8,063 nucleotides of DNA from Candidatus Taylorbacteria bacterium RIFCSPHIGHO2_02_FULL_44_12 (GCA_001822575.1 MHRM01000007.1:1-8063); one strand, 5' to 3'; numbered from the stretch's first letter, positions 1 through 5,873 are shown. A program made the numbers and translations. The notes: generated by a model from the sequence alone, not told the origin.

Positions 1-1
1 T

Positions 2-226
2 ATTGGCGCAAATATTATAGAAGCACAAGCAGGAAGCTCAAAGAAAGATTTTACTAATTTCTTTTCTCATGCGTTAAAATCAGCGAATGAAAGCAAGTTT
101 TGGCTTGGACTCTTGCGAGATTCAGGAAAAGCAGATAAGCAGCGCGCAGAAACGCTTCTTCAAGAAACAAAAGAACTCGCAAATATCCTTGGCTCAAGCA
201 TAGTAACGTTACGCGGAAAACGGTAA
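2..226 (+). CDS. Four-helix-bundle protein (S23/IVP-like), 3' end only
   Basis: This is an open frame entering from the left edge, giving 74 residues before the TAA at 224-226; the N-terminus is outside the window. The peptide begins IGANIIEAQAGSSKKDF and continues with SHALKSANESKFWLGLLRDS, which I recognise as the helix 2-3 signature of the stand-alone four-helix-bundle family related to proteins encoded in 23S rRNA intervening sequences. No rRNA is visible, so this is the free-standing kind, whose cellular role is not known. It is predicted cytosolic and helical with no membrane segment. The next gene begins 9 nt downstream in the same reading frame, so the two may be co-transcribed. The last codons (GKR) sit at the edge of the A-rich leader repeat that starts the next gene. 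Confidence 0.85.
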   Translation: MGANIIEAQAGSSKKDFTNFFSHALKSANESKFWLGLLRDSGKADKQRAETLLQETKELANILGSSIVTLRGKR

Positions 227-235
227 AAACGTAAA

Positions 236-3226
236 ATGCAAAACGTCAGAAGTGTAAAACTAAAAACGAAAAGCGCAAAACTACAACGCAAAAGAAAAAA
301 GACCGGTGTTTTAAGTTTTAAGCTGTTGTTTTTCGCTTTTAGCTTTACGTTTTTCGCTTTCCTGCTGCCCAAAGAAGCATTTGCCAGTTTGATTGTGAAA
401 GCTCCTCCATACATCGGCCTTCAAGAAGGCCTCGTGGGGCATTGGAGCTTTGACGGCCCTGATATGATTACCCAATCTGACGGAGATCAGAAAGCACTGG
501 ATCGTTCTGGCAACAACAACACCGGCACCCTCACCAACGGGCCAAAACGTGCAGCCGGCAAAATCGGCCAAGCGCTGGAGTTTGATGCTTTTGCAAGCAA
601 CGATCAAAGCGTTGTTGTTTCTGACAACGCAACTATTTCAGGATTGAGCGCGGTCAGTGTGTCGGTGTGGTTCAAAATGAGCAGTTTTCCGGGACTAAAC
701 GACTTTCAATTTGTTGTATCGAAAAGTAATCTCTCTGATAATAGGGAGTACCGCTTTCGTTTAGAGGATTCAAGTGGCGGCAATGGCCTCGTCTGGATTA
801 TCAGCAATGACGGCAATGATCCGGGTACCGCAAAAACAGTCCACGGCATATCAAACTTCTCGCTAAATACGTGGTATCACGCCGTGGGTACGTATGATGA
901 CAATAACAATGACCTACTCCATCTATATATTAACGGTGTACTGGTAGATACTGAAACCGGAGAGTCTGGCGGCACATTTGACGGAACAGGAAATTTATTT
1001 TTTGGCTCTGATGGTATTAACGCTTCTACTGGCGACGAATTCGACGGCCAAATAGACGAAGTCCGCGTCTACAACCGCGCGTTGTCTCCAGACGAAATCA
1101 AACGGCTCTACAAAATCGGCTCCACCTTTGTGGTAAACAAAACCCGGCAGGATACACTTCGGGAAGGCCTCGTGGGGCATTGGAGCTTTGACGGCCCGGA
1201 TATGTCCCAAAGCACCAACAACGTCTGGGCATTTGACAGAAGCGGGCAGGGAAACAATGGCGTGCTTAAAAACATGGCGACATCAACTGCGCGAAAAGCA
1301 GGCAAAATAGGCCAAGCGTTGGATTTTGACGGGGTGGATGATTATGCAGACATAGGTACGTTTGATGTCTCCGGCTCCGGTATTACCATTGCCGCATGGG
1401 TTAAAGCAGACGCTTTTCCTCCCGCGATAGATACACGCTTTATCTCCAAAGCAAACTCAATTACGACAAGCGGGACTTGGTGGATGCTGGGTCAAACCAA
1501 CAGTGGGGGAGACAAACTTCGCTTTCGTCTTAAAGCAGGCGGTTCAACACAAACCCTCATTGCTTCATCAGGAGACCTTCCCATAAACACATGGTTCCAT
1601 GCAATCGCAACTTATGATGGTTCTACTATGCGTCTCTATAAAGACGGCATAGAAGTAGGAAGCGTTGCCAAATCAGGGACGATAAACACAGATGTTATAT
1701 CTGTGAATATAGGAAGAAACCCCGATGGCTCTAACCATATGGATGGCGCAATTGACGAAGTCCGCATCTACAACCGCGCGCTCTCTCCGGATGAAATCAA
1801 ACGGCTCTACAAAATTGGCTCCACATTTGTGGTAAACAAAACCCGGCAGGATACGCTTCGGGAAGGGTTGGTAGGGCATTGGAGCTTTGACGGCCCGGAC
1901 ATGTCCCAAAGCACGAATAACATTTGGGCGCTGGACCGAAGCGGACAGGGGAATAACGGCGTGCTCACAAACACGGCAACATCTACCGTACGCAAAGCTG
2001 GAAAAATCGGCCAGGCGCTGGATTTTGACGGGGTGAATGATCATATATATGTCTCTCATGAAAGTAGAACGTATGACGCCATTAGTACGTCGGCATGGAT
2101 TAAATTAGATAAGGTTACTGGTTCTCAGGGCATAGTATTTGACTTTCAAGACAATAGGTTTACCGTTGAAGGCGATGAATTACAGTGGCGGCATGGTGGT
2201 GGTTTCGCCATTCATCTTACCACGGGTGTAGATTTTGTTATTGGAAGATGGTATCATGTTGCCGCAACTTTTGATGAAAATAGTGACAGGGTAAAAATAT
2301 ACGTGGATGGCGTTGAGAAATATACTGGTATAGATATTGGTGATATAACTACATTTGTGTTTGAACATTACATTGGCAGTACGAGTGCAACAGAGGGTTT
2401 TCTAGACGGCCTCATCGACGAAGTCCGGGTGTACAACCGGGCGCTGTCTCCAGATGAAATAAAACGGCTGTATAAAATCGGCTCCACATTTGTGGTAAAC
2501 AAAACCCGGCAGGATACGCTTCGGGAAGGGTTGGTAGGCCATTGGAGCTTTGACGGCCCGGACATGTCCCAAAGCACCAACAACGTCTGGGCACTAGACC
2601 GAAGCGGGAACAACAATAATGGTGTGCTTAAAAACATGGCAACATCAACTGCGCGAAAAGCAGGCAAAATCGGCCAGGCGCTGGAGTTTGACGGAAGTAA
2701 TGATTATGTGGATGCGGGAGATAGTTCAAGTATCAATCAGTTGACATCATTTACTTATTCCGTATGGGTATATCCAAAGGGGTGGGGAGAAGGTGAAGAG
2801 GGTAATGTCGTTACACAAGCTTTTTCTGGAACACCTGCAAAGCAATTACGTTTGAGAAACGATGCCGCCCCTCTGCAATCATTAAGGGCTTTTGTCAGCT
2901 GTTTCGCTTGTACCAACGCCAGTACTATCAGCGCCGCAGGCACTATGACTCTTAATAGTTGGCAACATGTTGTAATGACGTTTGATGATAATGGAGACAG
3001 AAAAATTCGGCTGTATCGAAACGGAGTAGAGATGACGTACGATACTCAAACGGCAGCAACTGCATCTCCCTTGAATACTTTGGGACAAGATAAGGTATGG
3101 ATAGGAGATGTTAATGACGCAACACCGAGCGATGGATCTTTCGACGGTCAAATAGACGAAGTCCGCGTGTACAACCGCGCGCTGTCCCCAGATGAAATCA
3201 AGAGATTATACAATATGGGTCGCTGA
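236..3226 (+). CDS. Secreted protein of four LamG (concanavalin A-like) modules
   Basis: This is a 996-residue predicted extracellular protein. The signal peptide is a long basic n-region (residues 1-22, many K/R), a Phe/Leu-rich h-region (about 27-44) and a probable cut after A50 (AFA|S). Four Laminin_G_3-type modules follow, at about 64-292, 310-525, 543-746 and 764-992. Each opens with EGLVGHWSFDGPDM, continues to a KIGQAL-F-D strand and closes with IDEVR-YNRALSPDEIKRLY. Modules are joined by the identical linker KIGSTFVVNKTRQDTLR, present three times; a divergent form (SLIVKAPPYIGLQ) follows the signal peptide. The family binds glycans or mediates adhesion; no catalytic residues can be assigned. 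There is no C-terminal anchor or sorting motif. An in-frame TAA at 224 makes ATG 236 the first possible start, and no Shine-Dalgarno is seen. Linkers are much more alike in DNA than the module cores, which suggests recombination. The exact ligand is unknown. Confidence 0.9.
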   Translation: MQNVRSVKLKTKSAKLQRKRKKTGVLSFKLLFFAFSFTFFAFLLPKEAFASLIVKAPPYIGLQEGLVGHWSFDGPDMITQSDGDQKALDRSGNNNTGTLTNGPKRAAGKIGQALEFDAFASNDQSVVVSDNATISGLSAVSVSVWFKMSSFPGLNDFQFVVSKSNLSDNREYRFRLEDSSGGNGLVWIISNDGNDPGTAKTVHGISNFSLNTWYHAVGTYDDNNNDLLHLYINGVLVDTETGESGGTFDGTGNLFFGSDGINASTGDEFDGQIDEVRVYNRALSPDEIKRLYKIGSTFVVNKTRQDTLREGLVGHWSFDGPDMSQSTNNVWAFDRSGQGNNGVLKNMATSTARKAGKIGQALDFDGVDDYADIGTFDVSGSGITIAAWVKADAFPPAIDTRFISKANSITTSGTWWMLGQTNSGGDKLRFRLKAGGSTQTLIASSGDLPINTWFHAIATYDGSTMRLYKDGIEVGSVAKSGTINTDVISVNIGRNPDGSNHMDGAIDEVRIYNRALSPDEIKRLYKIGSTFVVNKTRQDTLREGLVGHWSFDGPDMSQSTNNIWALDRSGQGNNGVLTNTATSTVRKAGKIGQALDFDGVNDHIYVSHESRTYDAISTSAWIKLDKVTGSQGIVFDFQDNRFTVEGDELQWRHGGGFAIHLTTGVDFVIGRWYHVAATFDENSDRVKIYVDGVEKYTGIDIGDITTFVFEHYIGSTSATEGFLDGLIDEVRVYNRALSPDEIKRLYKIGSTFVVNKTRQDTLREGLVGHWSFDGPDMSQSTNNVWALDRSGNNNNGVLKNMATSTARKAGKIGQALEFDGSNDYVDAGDSSSINQLTSFTYSVWVYPKGWGEGEEGNVVTQAFSGTPAKQLRLRNDAAPLQSLRAFVSCFACTNASTISAAGTMTLNSWQHVVMTFDDNGDRKIRLYRNGVEMTYDTQTAATASPLNTLGQDKVWIGDVNDATPSDGSFDGQIDEVRVYNRALSPDEIKRLYNMGR
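254..348. repeat. Imperfect palindrome encoding the signal peptide
   Basis: The left arm 254-274 (A-rich) and right arm 328-348 (T-rich) are reverse complements at 18 of 21 positions, with a 53-nt centre. The A-rich arm encodes the basic n-region and the T-rich arm the hydrophobic h-region of the 236-3226 protein. The complementary strand has an open frame across the same DNA (160-414) with the same basic-then-hydrophobic design (RKAKNVKLKAKNNSLKLK, then FALFVFSFTLLTFCIL). A second copy of the T-rich part lies at 4738-4762. Confidence 0.7.
323..347 (+). repeat. 25-nt T-rich leader repeat, copy 1
   Basis: This matches 4738-4762 at 24 of 25 positions. Here the first base (C323) is codon position 1, giving LLFFAFSF. 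In the second copy the equivalent base is codon position 3, giving CCFSLVAL. The same DNA therefore supplies a hydrophobic signal segment in two reading frames. Confidence 0.75.
1041..1345 (+). repeat. LamG linker repeat, copy A (about 300 nt)
   Basis: The block runs from the last strand of module 1 (FDGQIDEVRVYNRALS), through the KIGSTFVVNKTRQDTLR linker, to the first strands of module 2 (DFDGVDDY). It is about 85-90% identical by eye to copies at 1743-2041 and 2404-2707, including synonymous positions. The sequence on either side diverges strongly. Confidence 0.8.
1364..1785 (+). repeat. LamG core duplicated in the third LamG gene
   Basis: The central part of module 2 is about 85% identical by eye in DNA to 6713-7137. 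This includes a perfect 46-nt block (1628-1673 matching 6977-7022) and a single one-codon length difference. Similarity falls away before 1364 and after 1785. The right breakpoint lies inside the linker repeat, where this copy alone carries the RIYNRALS variant with third-gene-like codons. Confidence 0.8.
1743..2041 (+). repeat. LamG linker repeat, copy B
   Basis: This is the second copy of the block, joining modules 2 and 3. It shares a perfect 59-nt run with copy C (1817-1875 matching 2480-2538). Its first ~40 nt resemble the 6440 gene more than copies A or C, marking a recombination junction. Confidence 0.8.
2404..2707 (+). repeat. LamG linker repeat, copy C
   Basis: This is the third copy of the block, joining modules 3 and 4. 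It is nearly identical to copy A over the STNNVWAL and KNMATSTARKAGKIGQAL segments and to copy B over the linker, so it looks like a mosaic of the other two. A short right-hand remnant of the block ends the gene at 3139-3226. Confidence 0.8.
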
Positions 3227-3230
3227 TGCT

Positions 3231-3257
3231 TGTCTACCACCTGCCTGTTGGTAGACA
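3231..3257. terminator. 9-bp hairpin after the four-LamG gene (terminator or REP-like)
   Basis: TGTCTACCA (3231-3239) and TGGTAGACA (3249-3257) form a perfect 9-bp stem with a 9-nt loop, starting 4 nt after the TGA stop. No U-run follows, so it is not a classic intrinsic terminator. It could stabilise the 3' end, assist termination, or be a dispersed palindromic repeat; the CCTGCCTG-type loop suggests the last option. Confidence 0.5.
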
Positions 3258-3285
3258 GACTTACAAAGAAAGTAGAATCAAGTAC

Positions 3286-3313
3286 TTGACTTTATATATT
3301 CTCGTACTATAAT
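3286..3313 (+). promoter_or_regulatory. Sigma-70-type promoter for the AAA ATPase gene, probably leaderless
   Basis: A -35 of TTGACT (3286-3291), a 16-nt spacer and a perfect -10 TATAAT (3308-3313). The -10 ends 6 nt before the ATG at 3320, so the expected transcription start falls on or next to the start codon. No Shine-Dalgarno is possible in such a transcript. Confidence 0.75.
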
Positions 3314-3319
3314 GATACC

Positions 3320-4585
3320 ATGGATACAAAATCAGTTATAAAACGTACGATACTGCAAGATATTCGCAATCATGTAAACGAAAAAGAAATAACTCTCATT
3401 GTAGGGCCGCGGCAAGCAGGAAAAACAACACTCATGTGCATTCTTGAAGAAGAGTTGCGCTATGAAAAAAGGCAAACGCTTTTTTTAAGTTTAGACAGAG
3501 GAAGCGACGCAAAGCACTTTGCTTCCCAAGAAGCTCTCATAGAAAAACTTACCCTTGAGTTGGGACATGCGGGAGGAGTCGTATTTATTGATGAAATCCA
3601 ACGAAAAGAAAACGCAGGTTTGTTTTTAAAGGGCATCTATGACATGATGTTGCCGTATAAATTCATCGTTTCCGGATCCGGTAGCATTGAACTTAAAGAA
3701 AAAATCCATGAATCGCTTGCCGGCCGCAAACTTGTATTCGCGGTGTATCCCGTTTCATTATGGGAGTTTATCAATTTTTGCACCGCCTATCGATATGAGG
3801 ATACTCTAGCGGAATTTTTTGCGGTGGAACAAGAATTTGCGCTACGCCTCCTTGATGAATACTTGCGTTTCGGAGGATATCCGCGCGTTATTCTAGCTGA
3901 AACGCATGAAGAAAAAACGCGCGTTATGGATGAAATATTCCAGAGCTATGTGGAAAAAGACATTTCTCATCTCTTGCGTGTGGAAAAATTGGACGCGTTT
4001 CGCTCTTTGGTGGAAGTGCTTGCGAGCCAGAATGGGCAACTTCTCACGGTAACAGAACTTTCCAACACACTTTCTCTTTCATTGGAAACCGTCCGTAATT
4101 ATCTTTGGTATCTGGAGCATACGTTCATCATGGAACGCGTAACCCCTTTTTTTCGCAACAAGCGCAAAGAAATCACAAAATCTCCCGTTTTGTATTTTAC
4201 TGATCTTGGTTTGCGTAATTATGCTCTCGGCCAATACGGAGCATCGCTCACTCTGCAAGATGTAGGGTTTCTTTTTCAAAATCTTATATACCACATACTA
4301 AAAACCGCATTGCGCTACAGCGGCGCGCGGATTCATTTTTGGCGCACAAAAGATCAAGCAGAAATTGATTTTGTGGTTACGCGAGGCAGTATCATTACTC
4401 CTTTTGAAGTAAAATACACAGCTTTAAAAGATATCATGGCATCTAAATCACTTCGTTCATTTATAAAGCAATATGCCCCCCGGCAAGCATTTATCGTAAC
4501 ACGAGCAAATCACGCTGATAGCTCTATTGAAGAAACACGCGTTCAGACCATACCATTTTATGATTTGTATCAAATGAAACTGTAG
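3320..4585 (+). CDS. AAA_14-type ATPase with DUF4143 C-terminal domain
   Basis: This is a 421-residue cytosolic ATP-binding protein of the common stand-alone AAA/DUF4143 family, at normal length. The Walker A is GPRQAGKTT (29-37), Walker B VVFIDEIQ (87-94), and a sensor-like strand FIVSGSGS (115-122) is followed by SLAGRK (132-137) and PVSLWEF (144-150), all typical of the family. A helical/winged-helix part follows (ELSNTLSLSLETVRNYLWYLE). The C-terminus carries a PD-(D/E)XK-like pattern: WRTKDQAEIDFVV with D350, then FEVKY with E363 and K365. Members have been proposed to act in mobile-element or stress contexts, but no activity is established, and nuclease action is inference from the motif. 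It has its own promoter, no partner gene, and sits between secreted LamG genes with no obvious functional link. ATG 3320 is set by the promoter and full-length N-terminus. Confidence 0.92.
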   Translation: MDTKSVIKRTILQDIRNHVNEKEITLIVGPRQAGKTTLMCILEEELRYEKRQTLFLSLDRGSDAKHFASQEALIEKLTLELGHAGGVVFIDEIQRKENAGLFLKGIYDMMLPYKFIVSGSGSIELKEKIHESLAGRKLVFAVYPVSLWEFINFCTAYRYEDTLAEFFAVEQEFALRLLDEYLRFGGYPRVILAETHEEKTRVMDEIFQSYVEKDISHLLRVEKLDAFRSLVEVLASQNGQLLTVTELSNTLSLSLETVRNYLWYLEHTFIMERVTPFFRNKRKEITKSPVLYFTDLGLRNYALGQYGASLTLQDVGFLFQNLIYHILKTALRYSGARIHFWRTKDQAEIDFVVTRGSIITPFEVKYTALKDIMASKSLRSFIKQYAPRQAFIVTRANHADSSIEETRVQTIPFYDLYQMKL

Positions 4586-4629
4586 TTGTTGCCACCCCAC
4601 TTTCCTCCTACCCCCCCCAACAGAAACGG

Positions 4630-4664
4630 CTATACTGAAAACATATACAGAGGATAGAGTATAG
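4630..4664. promoter_or_regulatory. Inverted repeat upstream of the second LamG gene
   Basis: CTATACT (4630-4636) and AGTATAG (4658-4664) are perfect 7-nt inverted repeats 21 nt apart. The left arm contains a -10-like TATACT, but no good -35 precedes it; the DNA there is a C8 run at 4611-4618. It may be an operator or a weak hairpin ahead of the gene at 4688. This 102-nt gap holds nothing else I can assign. Confidence 0.3.
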
Positions 4665-4687
4665 AAATTAAAAATGTAAAAATCAAC

Positions 4688-5401
4688 ATGCAAAATCACA
4701 ACGCAAAACTCAAAAGAATCCTCTCTCCTCTTTTAATCTGTTGTTTTTCGCTTGTAGCTTTAAGCTTTACGCTTCTGCCCTTGGCAGTGCATGCCCAAGA
4801 CATAACAACCGGCCTCGCTCCATTACAATACTGGCGAAACGTATCACAGAAGTTTTTTACTGAATATATCGCAATTCCATCCGCCCGTGCTCAAACAGCA
4901 GATATTGTAACAGGGTTAATAGGCCACTGGAAGTTTGATGAAACAAGCGGCACAATGGCTTCAGATTCAAGCGGGAATAATAACACAGGAACTCTTACCA
5001 ACGGCCCGACGTGGACAACAGGGAAGATCGGGGGAGCGTTGAATTTTGATGGGGTGGATGATTATGTGGATATGGGTATCGGTTCAGCTACTGAAAGTAT
5101 AGGCGGAGGAAGTGCGGTAAGTGTGAGCCTGTGGATTAAAATCAACGACCCTAACAATACTGCGGATAAAATGATTATTTCAAAGTTTCAGAATGCAGCG
5201 AGCAAGTCAACTTGGAATCTTATCAAAGATAATATTGCGCAGGGGAATAATCTGTATTTTCAAGTTTGGAATACAGCTGGAGCTGATGTTGTTGCCACTT
5301 CTGACAACTTGTTTCCCACTGACGCCAACTGGCATCATGTGGTTGGTGTTTATGATGGATCCCGTGTTTATATCTATGGCGATGGAGTAAGTATTGTATA
5401 A
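4688..5401 (+). CDS. Secreted single-LamG protein, C-terminally truncated
   Basis: This is a 237-residue protein with a signal peptide (basic n-region 1-10, hydrophobic 11-32, likely cut after A36, VHA|QD). A 30-residue segment follows (about 43-73) that ends in a second cleavage-like site, ARA|QT after A68. A LamG domain then begins at GLIGHWKFDETSG (76 onward), with NFDGVDDYV (119-127) and a WHHVVGVYDGSRVYIY strand (215-230). The reading frame stops at TAA 5399-5401, just after GDGVSIV. The closing third of the fold, normally ending in IDEVRIYNRALS, is missing and is not found in another frame downstream. It is therefore probably a broken gene. The MNT promoter begins about 20 nt later, so the missing end was likely lost when the toxin-antitoxin unit arrived; that is inference. 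The start lacks a Shine-Dalgarno. Confidence 0.8.
   Translation: MQNHNAKLKRILSPLLICCFSLVALSFTLLPLAVHAQDITTGLAPLQYWRNVSQKFFTEYIAIPSARAQTADIVTGLIGHWKFDETSGTMASDSSGNNNTGTLTNGPTWTTGKIGGALNFDGVDDYVDMGIGSATESIGGGSAVSVSLWIKINDPNNTADKMIISKFQNAASKSTWNLIKDNIAQGNNLYFQVWNTAGADVVATSDNLFPTDANWHHVVGVYDGSRVYIYGDGVSIV
4738..4762 (+). repeat. 25-nt T-rich leader repeat, copy 2
   Basis: This matches 323-347 at 24 of 25 positions and lies in the signal-peptide region of the gene at 4688, read in a different frame from copy 1. The A-rich stretch 4670-4722 stands where the left arm would be, but it no longer pairs well with the right arm. Confidence 0.7.
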
Positions 5402-5402
5402 T

Positions 5403-5433
5403 ATGGGACGGTAATAAAATATTGTTATCCCAT
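5403..5433. other. 6-bp inverted repeat between truncated LamG gene and MNT gene
   Basis: ATGGGA (5403-5408) and TCCCAT (5428-5433) flank an AT-rich 19-nt loop directly after the TAA of the truncated gene. The stem is too weak and lacks a U-run, so calling it a terminator is uncertain. It overlaps the -35 region of the next promoter. Confidence 0.25.
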
Positions 5434-5450
5434 CGCTAACATGATATCAT
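5422..5450 (+). promoter_or_regulatory. Promoter of the MNT-HEPN pair, probably leaderless
   Basis: A -35-like TTGTTA (5422-5427), a 17-nt spacer and -10 TATCAT (5445-5450). The -10 ends 6 nt before ATG 5457, the same spacing as at the ATPase gene, and no Shine-Dalgarno precedes the start. The -35 is weak (four of six consensus bases). Confidence 0.55.
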
Positions 5451-5451
5451 G
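5440..5451. promoter_or_regulatory. Perfect 12-bp palindrome over the -10 box, operator candidate
   Basis: CATGATATCATG is its own reverse complement and covers the whole predicted -10 box of the toxin-antitoxin promoter, ending 5 nt before the MNT start codon. A dimeric regulator bound here would block transcription, as in autoregulated toxin-antitoxin operons. No DNA-binding domain is evident in MNT or HEPN, so the regulator is unknown. Confidence 0.4.
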
Positions 5452-5456
5452 CCCGT

Positions 5457-5873
5457 ATGTCATCCATTCAGCAAAAGAAACTGCCAGAACAAGAATTACA
5501 GCGCCTCGGAGTGGATGCGGTTTATTTGTTCGGTTCTCAAGCAGAAGGCGTGGCAGGAGAAGCAAGCGATATTGACGTTGGCATCTTGCTGAAAACGCCA
5601 ATTCCAAAGCCAGAATCGGTCACTTCTATTTATCATGCTCTCTTCAACATACTTTCTGACTCATTCGATATGAGCAATTTTCGCACGATAGATATTGTCT
5701 TCCTTGACCGCGCGCCTCTCGAACTTTGTTTCGACGTTATTCAGCATGGCATAGTGCTGTATGAATCGTCTCAAACTATCCGCACAGAGTTTGAAGAACG
5801 AGTGGCGGCGCTGTATCGAGATTTTCAGCCCATCCTTAAACAATTTAACGAAGCAGTTTTGGAAAAAATATGA
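5457..5873 (+). CDS. mntA: MNT-type nucleotidyltransferase antitoxin (MntA-like)
   Basis: This is a 138-residue minimal nucleotidyltransferase of the polymerase-beta fold. The GS-x10-D-x-D motif is intact: G26-S27 in LFGSQAEG, then D38 and D40 in SDIDVGIL. A third acidic residue, D79 (RTIDIVFLD), completes the metal site, so the enzyme looks active. In characterised MntA-HepT systems this enzyme adds AMP from ATP to a tyrosine next to the HEPN active site of the toxin and so inactivates it. That role is inferred here from the family and from the partner gene. It is first in the operon and overlaps the HEPN gene by 4 nt (ATGA), which implies translational coupling. ATG 5457 is chosen because the promoter lies 6 nt upstream and the fold starts within 20 residues. 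Confidence 0.88.
   Translation: MSSIQQKKLPEQELQRLGVDAVYLFGSQAEGVAGEASDIDVGILLKTPIPKPESVTSIYHALFNILSDSFDMSNFRTIDIVFLDRAPLELCFDVIQHGIVLYESSQTIRTEFEERVAALYRDFQPILKQFNEAVLEKI

Noticed and set aside
203..212. GTAACGTTAC palindrome near the end of the four-helix-bundle gene
   Set aside because: It is only 10 bp, lies inside coding sequence, and has no nearby promoter boxes, so it is likely chance.
160..414. Minus-strand 84-residue open frame with signal-like sequence
   Set aside because: It overlaps two well-supported + strand genes, and its form is explained by the palindromic leader repeat. It is used as evidence for that repeat, not called as a gene.
995..2667. Several minus-strand open frames with similar products across the four-LamG gene
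   Set aside because: They resemble one another only because they lie opposite the three near-identical linker blocks. They have no domain signature or promoter.
1041..2707. CRISPR array or simple tandem repeat
   Set aside because: Repeats are about 300 nt, protein-coding and in frame, with 360-400 nt coding cores between them. These are domain linkers, not CRISPR units.
1346..3138. Diversity-generating retroelement targeting LamG cores
   Set aside because: No reverse transcriptase or template repeat is in the window, and core differences are not concentrated at adenines. Recombination explains the mosaic better.
4611..4618. C8 homopolymer as a phase-variation switch
   Set aside because: It is intergenic, about 70 nt before the start, and not placed within a recognisable promoter spacer. 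A switch role is unsupported.
5193..5390. 65-residue + strand frame inside the truncated LamG gene
   Set aside because: It is out of frame with the LamG fold, has no promoter or ribosome site, and is a shadow frame.
3224..5873. Alternative genetic code with TGA as glycine
   Set aside because: TGA ends the four-LamG gene right after a complete last module and ends MNT in a normal ATGA overlap, so the standard bacterial code fits.
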